A DNA stretch of 13,705 nt from JBGOTP01 sp041476545. Its GTDB lineage: Bacteria; Acidobacteriota; Vicinamibacteria; Vicinamibacterales; CAVVIG01. Position 1 is the first letter of the stretch. Each line of letters opens with the position of its first letter. The stretch spans positions 1 through 13,705 of the forward strand of contig JBGOTP010000109.1 in NCBI GenBank assembly GCA_041476545.1, in the 5' to 3' direction. The notes under the pieces were generated by a model. It ran no database searches. It was given only the letters and a program-made list of their open reading frames with translations, and was not told the DNA's origin. A program made the translations under genes and the position numbers. Of this stretch, positions 1-7,608 are shown piece after piece.

Positions 1-189
1 CCTTCGGATTTCTTTGTAGCGGCTTGCATGTTACGCAGCTTTTGAAATGCCGCGTCGTAGTCTCTATGGTCTTTGCGGGACAAGCTACACCCTCAGATTA
101 CAGGAAAGCGTACCGCGATGCTTGAGCGGTAGCAACACATCGAGCCTCACGCTAAACTGCGTCACTACAGCCTTTCCAGACTCGCTGGG
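1..189. other. Unassigned sequence left of the poly-G tract
   Basis: No coding region can be supported here. The frame of the downstream coiled-coil gene carries stops at 43-45, 58-60 and 130-132, so that gene cannot extend leftward through this stretch. The other frames give peptides with no recognisable family character. The downstream gene clearly lacks its N-terminal part, so this stretch is either non-coding sequence or sequence wrongly joined through the G homopolymer. Confidence 0.5.
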
Positions 190-1521
<1,332 letters not shown>

Positions 1522-1530
1522 GCAGGGCGC

Positions 1531-1586
1531 GGCTGACAGCTGAAAGCCGGCGGCTGAGAGCTGAGAGCTGACAGCTCAGAGCTGGA
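1531..1586. repeat. Degenerate 7-bp tandem array (AGCTGAR type), 8 units
   Basis: Eight contiguous heptamers fill most of the 71-bp gap between two + strand genes: GGCTGAC, AGCTGAA, AGCCGGC, GGCTGAG, AGCTGAG, AGCTGAC, AGCTCAG, AGCTGGA. The same unit family recurs at 6292-6347. Confidence 0.85.
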
Positions 1587-1592
1587 TCCCCA

Positions 1593-3836
1593 ATGCACTT
1601 CGCTGCTCCGATTCCCCTGTGGGCCGCCGCGATTCTCGTCGGCGCCCTCGGCGGCCTCGCCTTCGTTTCTTACCGGCGTCCGCTCGCTCCGCTTTCGACC
1701 GCCCAGCGCGGTCTGCTGATGGCGCTCCGCGTTATCTCGCTCGTGGTGCTGCTCGTCTTCCTCTGCCGCCCGGTGGTATTTCTGCCCGCACGTCAGGCTG
1801 ACGTGATCGTTCCAGTCCTCGTGGATGTCTCACGCAGCATGCGGATCGCCGACGCGGCCGCCGATCGATCGTCAGGCGTGTCGCGACTGACGCGGGCCGT
1901 TCAGACACTCGAGTCCGAACTGCTGCCGGAACTGTCGCGGCGTTTCACCCCGGTCCTCTTCGGTATCGGCGACGCGCTGACGCCGGTCGCACCGGAGGCG
2001 CTCGGTCAGCTCGATCCAACGGCCCGGCATTCGGATCTCAATACCGCGCTCGCCGCGGTGCGCGATCGGTATCGAGGACGAGCCGTCCCAGGCATTCTGC
2101 TCCTGTCGGATGGTGGCGATACCGCTCAGCAGATACATGCTGGCGAAGCCGGGAGCGGACCTCCGGTGTTCACCGTGGGTATCGGCGAAGTCGCCGGCTT
2201 GCGCGACCGCGAAGTGCTGAGCGTCACCGCCGGGGATCCACGGCTCGATCAGGCGTCGGTCGATCTGCACGTGACGACCGTCAGCTCGGGCTACGGCCGG
2301 CAGCCGTACGATCTCCAGGTCCGTTCGAATGGACAGCTCGTCGAGAGCAGGCGCATCACACCCGTGGCCGACGGCTCGCCGATGGACGAGACGTTCATCG
2401 TCTCACCGGATCCGCTCATGGCCACGGTCTTCACCGTGAACGCGGCGGCCGGTCCGGACGAATCGATCCTCGAGAACAACAGCCACGGCATCCTTGTCAA
2501 TCCCGCCGGGCGCAAACGGCGCCTGCTGATCCTCGCGGGCGCGCCAGGCTTCGAGCACAGCTTCATGGTTCGTGCGTTCTCGCGGGATCCCGGCCTGGAG
2601 ATCGACGAGGTCGTGCGCAAGGGGAAGAACGAAAGCGGCCGGGACACATTTTTCGTTCAGGCGGGCGGAGGTCGTGGTGCCTCTCTGACACAAGGCTTTC
2701 CGGCTCGCACAGAAGATCTGTTTGCCTACGATGCCGTGATCATCGCCAATATCGAGGGCGACTTCTTTACGCAGTCCCAGCTGACGACGGTCGCCGACTT
2801 CGTGGGCGAGCGCGGGGGCGGCGTGCTCGTGCTCGGCGGCCGATCGTTCTCGCAGAAGGGTTTGATCGGCACGCCTCTCGAGGACGTGCTGCCCGTTGAG
2901 CTGAACGATCGGCGCGGCGGTCTGGCACGCGCCTCGTTTGGCGTTGATCTGTCGGGTCCGCGCAATGCGCTCGTCGTGACGCCAGACGGGATGCCGCATC
3001 CGGTGATGCGAATCGGCGCGACGCTGGAGGAGACACGCGCACGCTGGGCCGCCCTGCCGACCCTGGCCGGGACCGCCCAACTCGGGGGCCCACGGCCCGG
3101 CGCATCGGTGTTGGCGGTGACGTCGACACCGGCGGGGATCTATCCCGTGATCGCCGTTCAGCGGTACGGGCGGGGACGCGCGATGATCTTCGGAGGAGAG
3201 GCGGCCTGGCACTGGCGCATGATGCTCCCGTCGGCGGATCGCACGTTCGAATTCTTCTGGCGACAGTCGGCGCGGTGGCTGGCGGGATCCGCCCCGGACC
3301 CGGTAACCGTAACAGTGCCGGCCTCCGCCGATCCGGGCGATTCGATGGTGATCGCCATTGAAGCGCGCGACGCGCGGTTCGCGCCGGCGCCGGATGCGGT
3401 CGTCGACGCGACGCTCACGCTGCCGGGCGGAGTGACCCAGCCGCTGACCGTGCGTCGTGAAGCCGGCAGCAGCGGACGGTTTACCGCTGCCGTTGGACTC
3501 GACGAGCCGGGCGTCTATCGCGTGCGTGTCGACGCTCGTCGGGGTTCGACCCTGCTGGGCACGGCCGATCAGTGGTTCCACGTCGGTGGCGGCCACCGTG
3601 AGTTTGCGGATCCCCGGCTGAACGAAGGAGTCCTGCGGCGGATCGCGATGGCCTCGGGCGGACGCTATGTCCCGGTCGCCGATGTGTCGAAAGTCGTTCC
3701 GTGGCTCGAGGCCGCGGTGCCGCAGGCGGCGGATCCGGAGCGGCGTGACGTCTGGAACCAGCCCTGGGCCTACGCCATGCTCATTGCGTTGCTGTCGGTG
3801 GAGTGGGTGCTCCGCCGCCGATGGGGACTGCGATGA
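1593..3836 (+). CDS. Membrane-anchored VWA / glutamine-amidotransferase-like protein
   Basis: 747 residues. Two hydrophobic helices at about 8-25 and 41-63 anchor the N-terminus. A von Willebrand A domain follows (about 70-200) with a complete metal-binding MIDAS: D78-V-S80-R-S82, T151, and D173 in LLLSDGGD. An Ig-like stretch (about 210-300) precedes a class I GATase-like fold (about 308-560). That region has the LLILAGAPGFEHSFM start and ends near a GGEAAWHWRMM segment; I see no convincing Cys nucleophile, so amidotransferase activity is unlikely. A second beta-rich domain (about 570-665) and a C-terminal hydrophobic helix (about 725-740, followed by RRRWG) complete it. This is the common layout of bacterial VWA/GATase-like membrane proteins found near MoxR/BatA-type genes. 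The ATG at 1593 sits just before the first helix; no clear Shine-Dalgarno precedes it. Its stop overlaps the next start (ATGA). Confidence 0.85.
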   Translation: MHFAAPIPLWAAAILVGALGGLAFVSYRRPLAPLSTAQRGLLMALRVISLVVLLVFLCRPVVFLPARQADVIVPVLVDVSRSMRIADAAADRSSGVSRLTRAVQTLESELLPELSRRFTPVLFGIGDALTPVAPEALGQLDPTARHSDLNTALAAVRDRYRGRAVPGILLLSDGGDTAQQIHAGEAGSGPPVFTVGIGEVAGLRDREVLSVTAGDPRLDQASVDLHVTTVSSGYGRQPYDLQVRSNGQLVESRRITPVADGSPMDETFIVSPDPLMATVFTVNAAAGPDESILENNSHGILVNPAGRKRRLLILAGAPGFEHSFMVRAFSRDPGLEIDEVVRKGKNESGRDTFFVQAGGGRGASLTQGFPARTEDLFAYDAVIIANIEGDFFTQSQLTTVADFVGERGGGVLVLGGRSFSQKGLIGTPLEDVLPVELNDRRGGLARASFGVDLSGPRNALVVTPDGMPHPVMRIGATLEETRARWAALPTLAGTAQLGGPRPGASVLAVTSTPAGIYPVIAVQRYGRGRAMIFGGEAAWHWRMMLPSADRTFEFFWRQSARWLAGSAPDPVTVTVPASADPGDSMVIAIEARDARFAPAPDAVVDATLTLPGGVTQPLTVRREAGSSGRFTAAVGLDEPGVYRVRVDARRGSTLLGTADQWFHVGGGHREFADPRLNEGVLRRIAMASGGRYVPVADVSKVVPWLEAAVPQAADPERRDVWNQPWAYAMLIALLSVEWVLRRRWGLR

Positions 3837-4846
3837 TCGTCGTGCGTCGCTCCAGGACTTGGGGTGCTCGTGTATTCGCGGCCGCGCTGTTCCTGATGTG
3901 CGGGTCTGCCCGGGCGTTCGCCGCCGATCACTACGCGATCGTCATCACGGGCGCGGCGGGCGCATCCGAATACGCCCTGAAATACCGGAGCTGGCGCACG
4001 TCGCTGACGGGTCTGCTGCAGGGACGCTTCGGCTATCCAGACGACCACATCATCGTCCTTGCGGACGAAGCGGATCGCAACGTCCGGAGGCCGACGCGCG
4101 AGATCGTGCGCGCGGCGTTCGCCGATCTGCAGCGGCGCACCCATCCAGACGATGTGGTGTTCGTGCTGCTGATGGGGCATGGCTCGTCCGGGAACGGCGC
4201 CCATACACCCGACGAGGGCGACGCGAAGTTCAACCTCGTCGGACCCGACATGAGCGCCGGAGAGTGGGCTGACGTGATCAAGCCGATTCCCGCACGCATC
4301 GTGTTCGTCAACGGCGCCAGCGGCAGCTTTCCATTTCTGCGGAAGCTTGCCGGACGAGGGCGTATCGTGGTCACGGCCACCGCCGCGATCACCCAGGAGT
4401 ACGAAACCATCTTCCCCGAGTTCCTGGTCAAGGCGTTCGGCGACCCGTCAGCCGATGCCGACAAGGACGGCAGGGTTTCCATCTGGGAAGCATTCAGCTA
4501 CGCGAGTGCGGCGGTGCGGAGGTGGTTCGATCAACTGGGCCAGTTGCCCACCGAGCGCGCGTTGCTCGATGACACCGGAGATGGCGTGGGTCGCGAGGCC
4601 GACGACCCGAAGGGGACCGATGGCGCGGTCGCGAAAGTGACCTACCTGCAACTGGACGCGCCGATCGCGGTGCCGGTCGACGGTGAGCTCGGTGCGCTCC
4701 TGCGGCGGCGCGCGGATACACAGGGCCAGGTCGATCTGCTCCGGGCACGGAAACCGAACCTTCCAGAGGCCGAATATCAGGCCCAGCTCGAAAGGCTCCT
4801 GCTCGAGCTCGCGCGCCTCGACCGCGACATCCGCGCGAAGCAGTAG
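3833..4846 (+). CDS. Secreted caspase/C13-peptidase-like protein, catalytic Cys absent, with EF-hand-like loop
   Basis: 337 residues from the ATG at 3833, chosen because it forms ATGA with the upstream stop (3833-3836) and gives a good signal peptide: VVRRSR, a hydrophobic stretch, then ARAFA before Ala31. In-frame starts at 3803 and 3821 lie inside the upstream gene. The fold follows caspase/legumain (C13) order: a strand at HYAIVITG, a strand at DHIIVLAD, then VVFVLLMGHGSSG with His116, then RIVFVNGASGSF (155-166), where a clan CD peptidase should have its Cys. Ala and Ser occupy that place, so it is probably a pseudo-enzyme. A canonical EF-hand-like loop follows (D208, D210, D212, S216, E219) and a second Asp-rich loop at DDTGDG (246-251). 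The C-terminus (about 285-337) is charged and helical. Likely periplasmic or surface-exposed. A role as partner or sensor of the upstream membrane VWA protein is an inference. Confidence 0.8.
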   Translation: MIVVRRSRTWGARVFAAALFLMCGSARAFAADHYAIVITGAAGASEYALKYRSWRTSLTGLLQGRFGYPDDHIIVLADEADRNVRRPTREIVRAAFADLQRRTHPDDVVFVLLMGHGSSGNGAHTPDEGDAKFNLVGPDMSAGEWADVIKPIPARIVFVNGASGSFPFLRKLAGRGRIVVTATAAITQEYETIFPEFLVKAFGDPSADADKDGRVSIWEAFSYASAAVRRWFDQLGQLPTERALLDDTGDGVGREADDPKGTDGAVAKVTYLQLDAPIAVPVDGELGALLRRRADTQGQVDLLRARKPNLPEAEYQAQLERLLLELARLDRDIRAKQ

Positions 4847-4906
4847 AGACAGTGGAAGTGGAGCCAGGTCAAACGTCTTCGGGCCTCAATTGCCGTTGAC
4901 GGGCGG

Positions 4907-4912
4907 TACAAT
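4907..4912 (+). promoter_or_regulatory. Candidate -10 element for the toxin-antitoxin operon
   Basis: TACAAT matches the sigma70 -10 consensus at 5 of 6 positions and lies 32 bp before the antitoxin ATG, just upstream of the inverted repeat at 4915. No good -35 is found at 16-18 bp (the sequence there is close to CCTCAA). Tentative. Confidence 0.4.
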
Positions 4913-4914
4913 GA

Positions 4915-4942
4915 GTATTACTCTTACTGGTAGGAGTAATAC
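4915..4942. promoter_or_regulatory. Perfect 9-bp inverted repeat, likely operator of the toxin-antitoxin operon
   Basis: GTATTACTC and GAGTAATAC are exact reverse complements separated by 10 bp. The repeat ends 2 bp before the antitoxin ATG. The right arm, with the TAGGAG it contains (4931-4936), also holds the probable ribosome-binding site. Type II antitoxins of the AbrB/VapB class usually autorepress through dyads like this one. The same repeat could form an RNA hairpin that masks the ribosome-binding site. Confidence 0.7.
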
Positions 4943-4944
4943 AG

Positions 4945-5178
4945 ATGAGATTGACGACGAAGGGACAGGTGACGATTCCACAGGAAATCCGCGAGAAGCT
5001 GGGCTTGATGCCCTGGGTTGAAGTGGAGTTTGAAATCGTTGGCGACAGCGTCTGCATTCGGCGCAAGGGTGGAGCGAAGACTCGTGGCGAGAGGCTCCTC
5101 GAAGCCATGGCGCGGGCGCCAAAACCTCAGGGCGGAATGACGACCGACGAACTCATGGCCCTCACTCGTGGTGAGTGA
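4945..5178 (+). CDS. AbrB/VapB-type antitoxin
   Basis: 77 residues. The N-terminal swapped-hairpin AbrB DNA-binding domain is clear: RLTTKGQVTIPQEIREKLGL at residues 2-21, then VEVEFEIVGDSVCIRRKG. The C-terminal tail (about 45-77), ending MTTDELMALTRGE, is the part that usually wraps and neutralises the toxin. TAGGAG lies 8 nt before the ATG. The gene overlaps the PIN toxin by 8-11 bp, which indicates translational coupling and the standard antitoxin-first order. Regulation is probably by itself and the toxin complex at the inverted repeat directly upstream. Confidence 0.92.
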   Translation: MRLTTKGQVTIPQEIREKLGLMPWVEVEFEIVGDSVCIRRKGGAKTRGERLLEAMARAPKPQGGMTTDELMALTRGE

Positions 5179-5581
5179 CCCGACCGTCCTTGTCGATACG
5201 AACGTTCTCTTCGACTACCTAAGCGACGACAGCGAGTGGTTCGATTGGTCCGCCGCGATGCTCGGCCAGGCGGCGAATGCTGGCCCCCTCGCCATCAACC
5301 CCATCGTCTACGCCGAGGTGTCTGTTCGGTTCGCGCGTGTGGAAGACGTCGAAGCCGCGCTTCCGGCGCAGTATTTCAGGCGCGCGCCCATTCCATGGGA
5401 TGCGGCGTTTCTGGCCGCGAAGGTCTACGAGCGGTATCGAAAACAGGGAGGGACCCGCACCCAGCCGCTGCCAGACTTTTTCATTGGCGCTCACGCTGCC
5501 GTCAGCGGCATGACCCTGCTCACGCGGGACCCTCGCCGTTATCGCGCGTACTTCCCGAAGCTGAACATCATCGCGCCGTGA
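5168..5581 (+). CDS. VapC-type PIN-domain ribonuclease toxin
   Basis: 137 residues, usual length for VapC. All four PIN acidic metal-binding residues are present: D10 in VLVDTNV, E50 in NPIVYAEV, D103 in LPDFFIGA and D121 in LLTRDPRRY. The predicted activity is Mg-dependent cleavage of RNA, typically tRNA or rRNA; the target cannot be read from sequence. Start is GTG at 5168 or GTG at 5171; both lie inside the antitoxin gene, and I keep the first. The toxin converges on the rhomboid gene with only 28 bp between stops. The intact active site suggests a functional pair. Confidence 0.92.
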   Translation: MVSDPTVLVDTNVLFDYLSDDSEWFDWSAAMLGQAANAGPLAINPIVYAEVSVRFARVEDVEAALPAQYFRRAPIPWDAAFLAAKVYERYRKQGGTRTQPLPDFFIGAHAAVSGMTLLTRDPRRYRAYFPKLNIIAP

Positions 5582-5609
5582 TCCGATTCGCGCCCAGCCC
5601 TTCAAGGGT

Positions 5610-6278
5610 CTACGCAGCCCAGAGATCCGGCTGGTCCCGCTTTCTGAGCACGATCACGCCCACCATGCCGACGATGAATCCCGCGACGTGGGCGACAAAC
5701 GCCACACCACCGCCTCCGCCACCACCGGTGCTGGCCGTGACCGCGACCGCGCCTGCGCTGAACAGCTGCATGACGAACCAGATCCCGAGGAGCAGGACGG
5801 CCGGCAGCTCGATGATCTCGATGTAGAAGAAGATTGGAACGAGCGTCAGTACCCGCGAGTGCGGATACAGGACGATGTAGGCGCCCATCACCCCGGCGAT
5901 CGCACCGCTCGCGCCGATCGTCGGGAGCGTTGAGGACGGCTCCATCGCCATCTGTCCGACCGCCGCCGCGATCCCGCAGAGCAGATAGAAGATGATGAAG
6001 CGGCCGTGGCCGAGTCGATCCTCGACGTTGTCGCCAAAAATCCAGAGCCACCACATGTTGCCGATGACGTGCATCCAGCTGCCGTGCAGAAACATCGACG
6101 TGATGAGCGTCGGTGCACTGAAATCGGCGGGGACGACACCGTAGAGCTGCAGAAAGACGGGCAGGTCGTCTCGCGGAATGGCCAGCTCGTAGAACCAGGC
6201 CAGCGCGTTCAGGATGATGATCGTGACGGTGATGTAGGGCGTCGTCTTGGACGGAATGACGTCCCGTAAGGGAAACAT
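5610..6278 (-). CDS. Rhomboid-family intramembrane serine protease
   Basis: 222 residues, a six-helix bacterial rhomboid. The helix-2 signature FLHGSWMHVIGNMWWLWIFG has H70 and N74 (the oxyanion/structural HxxxN pair). The nucleophile S124 lies in GASGAIAG, and the general base H197 lies in VAHVAGFIVG, so the Ser-His dyad is complete. The N-terminus MFPLRDVIPSKTTPYIT is typical of this subgroup. A poly-Gly segment (about 185-191) lies in the loop before the last helix. Substrate unknown. The ATG at 6278 has no properly spaced Shine-Dalgarno, but a TAGAAT lies 6 nt upstream, so the transcript may be leaderless. It lies downstream of leuA on the same strand, separated by an inverted heptamer repeat. 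Confidence 0.92.
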   Translation of the reverse strand: MFPLRDVIPSKTTPYITVTIIILNALAWFYELAIPRDDLPVFLQLYGVVPADFSAPTLITSMFLHGSWMHVIGNMWWLWIFGDNVEDRLGHGRFIIFYLLCGIAAAVGQMAMEPSSTLPTIGASGAIAGVMGAYIVLYPHSRVLTLVPIFFYIEIIELPAVLLLGIWFVMQLFSAGAVAVTASTGGGGGGGVAFVAHVAGFIVGMVGVIVLRKRDQPDLWAA

Positions 6279-6284
6279 TCCTAC

Positions 6285-6290
6285 ATTCTA
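6285..6290 (-). promoter_or_regulatory. Candidate -10 of the rhomboid gene (leaderless start)
   Basis: On the minus strand, TAGAAT (5 of 6 to consensus) lies 6 nt before the ATG, which would put the transcription start at the start codon itself. No recognisable -35 is seen because the heptamer repeats occupy that position. Confidence 0.4.
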
Positions 6291-6291
6291 C

Positions 6292-6347
6292 GAGAGCTGA
6301 GAGCCGATAGCCGAGAGCTCTCAGCTTTCAGCGGTCAGCTTTCAGAC
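6292..6347. repeat. 7-bp array that switches strand at a palindromic centre, 8 units
   Basis: Four units of GARAGCY type (GAGAGCT, GAGAGCC, GATAGCC, GAGAGCT) are followed in register by four of the complementary type (CTCAGCT, TTCAGCG, GTCAGCT, TTCAGAC). The centre is the perfect palindrome GAGAGCTCTC (6313-6322). The leuA stop codon (6342-6344) falls within the last unit. The RNA could fold into a long imperfect hairpin between leuA and the rhomboid gene. There is no U-tract, so this is not a classic terminator. Confidence 0.85.
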
Positions 6348-7538
6348 CGCAGTGGCTTGTCCGACTCGAACGCGTTCGACCATGCGCCGCAGGTCGTTGT
6401 CGGCGACAGCCTTGCGGTGCTCACCCATGGTGATCACGGCGTTGTACACCTTCCCGACCTCTTCGGCCGTGAGGGCGAGACCGATGGTTTCACACCGCTT
6501 CTGCACGGCGTGCCGGCCGGAGTGGCGGCCGAGCACGAGTTGTTCCGCCGTCTGTCCTACATCCTGCGGCCGCATGATTTCGTACGTGCGCGAGTCTTTC
6601 AGCATGCCGTCCTGATGGATGCCGGCTTCGTGCGCGAAGGCGTTGCGCCCGACGATGGCTTTGTTGGACTGGACGGGTTCGGCGGTCAGCTTCGAGAGCA
6701 GCTGGCTCGCGGCGAACAGTCCTTCAGACTTGATCCCCGTGTCGTAGGGCAGGCGATCCTGGCGGACGCGCAGCGCCATCACCAGTTCCTCGAGCGAGGC
6801 GTTGCCGGCACGTTCGCCGATCCCGTTGATGGTGCATTCCACCTGGCGCACACCGCCCTGGATGGCCGCGAGGCTGTTGGCGACCGCCAGACCGAGGTCG
6901 TCGTGGCAGTGCGTGCTGAAGACCGCGCGATCCGAGTTGGGCACGCGTTCGCGAATCTCTTCGAAAAACTCGCGTATGTCTTCCGGTGTGCCGTATCCGA
7001 CCGTGTCGGGCAGGTTGATTGTCGTCGCGCCTTCGCGAATGGCCGACTCGACGACCCGACAGAGAAAGTCGCGATCGCTGCGCGTGGCATCCTCGGCTGA
7101 AAACTCCACGTCATCGGTGTAGTTCCGCGCACGGCGCACGCCGGCCACGATCGCCTCGAGGCACGCCTCGCGGGTGATGCGCAGCTTCCGCTCGAGGTGC
7201 AGATCGGAGGTGGCCAGGAACGTGTGGATGCGTTGCCGCCGGGCCGGTTTGAGCGCCCTGGCCGCCTCGTCGATGTCGAGTGGCCGGCAGCGCGCGAGCG
7301 CGGCGATGACGGGGCGGTGGATTTCCCGAGCGATTTGGAGCGTGGCTTCCGAATCGGCCGGCGACGCGATGGGGAATCCCGCTTCGATGATGTCCACGCC
7401 CAGCGCATCCAGGGTGCGCGCCATCAGCAGCTTCGCCGGCACGTCCATGGAGAAGCCGGGGGCCTGCTCGCCGTCCCGCAGCGTGGTGTCGAAGATGACA
7501 ATCTGAGTGGGCTGTGTGGCCTGTGTGCGTTCGCTCAT
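6342..7538 (-). CDS. leuA: 2-isopropylmalate synthase, short form without the leucine regulatory domain
   Basis: 398 residues from the ATG at 7538, giving the MSERTQATQ N-terminus; the open frame runs 47 codons further upstream, but that part crosses the lysR promoter and is not protein-like. It condenses acetyl-CoA with 2-oxoisovalerate, the first committed step of leucine synthesis. Motifs: FDTTLRDGEQAPGFSM (residues 16-31, metal/substrate loop), the metal ligands H210 and H212 in STHCHDDLG, GIGERAGNASLEE (239-251), and NKAIVGRNAFAHEAGIHQDG (292-311), which separates it from most homocitrate synthases. The catalytic TIM barrel and linker are present, but the roughly 110-residue C-terminal allosteric domain of the 515-residue LeuA class is absent. 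A homocitrate or citramalate synthase role is less likely but not excluded. It is divergent from a LysR gene that is probably its regulator. Confidence 0.88.
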   Translation of the reverse strand: MSERTQATQPTQIVIFDTTLRDGEQAPGFSMDVPAKLLMARTLDALGVDIIEAGFPIASPADSEATLQIAREIHRPVIAALARCRPLDIDEAARALKPARRQRIHTFLATSDLHLERKLRITREACLEAIVAGVRRARNYTDDVEFSAEDATRSDRDFLCRVVESAIREGATTINLPDTVGYGTPEDIREFFEEIRERVPNSDRAVFSTHCHDDLGLAVANSLAAIQGGVRQVECTINGIGERAGNASLEELVMALRVRQDRLPYDTGIKSEGLFAASQLLSKLTAEPVQSNKAIVGRNAFAHEAGIHQDGMLKDSRTYEIMRPQDVGQTAEQLVLGRHSGRHAVQKRCETIGLALTAEEVGKVYNAVITMGEHRKAVADNDLRRMVERVRVGQATAV

Positions 7539-7544
7539 GTTGCA

Positions 7545-7574
7545 GTTGTAGCTGCCTGGGGGGCTAGAAGTCAA
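7545..7574 (-). promoter_or_regulatory. Likely leuA promoter giving a leaderless mRNA
   Basis: On the minus strand, TTGACT (7574-7569) is followed after 18 bp by TACAAC (7550-7545). The leuA ATG begins 6 nt after that, so transcription would start at the ATG. This fits the lack of any Shine-Dalgarno before leuA. Confidence 0.55.
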
Positions 7575-7578
7575 AGTG

Positions 7579-7594
7579 ATAATCTTTACATTAT
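7579..7594. promoter_or_regulatory. AT-rich dyad in the leuA-lysR spacer, candidate LysR-type binding site
   Basis: ATAATCTTTACATTAT is a perfect 5-bp inverted repeat with 6 bp between arms and contains the T-N11-A pattern of LysR-type boxes. It ends 4 bp upstream of the leuA -35 and overlaps the lysR -10 (7592-7597), the expected geometry for activation of leuA and autorepression of lysR. It is the most AT-rich patch in a GC-rich neighbourhood. Confidence 0.55.
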
Positions 7595-7597
7595 AAT
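7592..7597 (+). promoter_or_regulatory. lysR -10 element
   Basis: A perfect TATAAT lies 11 nt before the lysR ATG, so the 5' leader would be only about 4-5 nt. No Shine-Dalgarno is visible before the ATG. The -35 position (7569-7574) reads AGTCAA on this strand and is not consensus, which suits an activator-dependent or self-repressed promoter. Confidence 0.55.
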
Positions 7598-7608
7598 AAC
7601 CATACTTT

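Noticed and set aside
29..40. ATGTTACGCAGC, which is similar to a stretch near class 1 integron attI
   Set aside because: A 12-base match only, with no GTTRRRY core or integrase beside it, and it lies 12 kb from the attC-like site.
2403..3596. 397-codon minus-strand open frame inside the VWA gene
   Set aside because: Shadow of a clear VWA/GATase-like gene; peptide is Arg/His-rich with no motifs.
5598..5608. CCCTTCAAGGG between the convergent toxin and rhomboid genes as a terminator
   Set aside because: The stem is very short with almost no loop, and there is no T-tract on either side.
6292..6347. Repeat array considered as CRISPR
   Set aside because: Units are 7 bp, contiguous and without spacers; no cas genes are present.
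6357..7100. 247-codon + strand open frame within leuA
   Set aside because: Antisense shadow of conserved leuA sequence.
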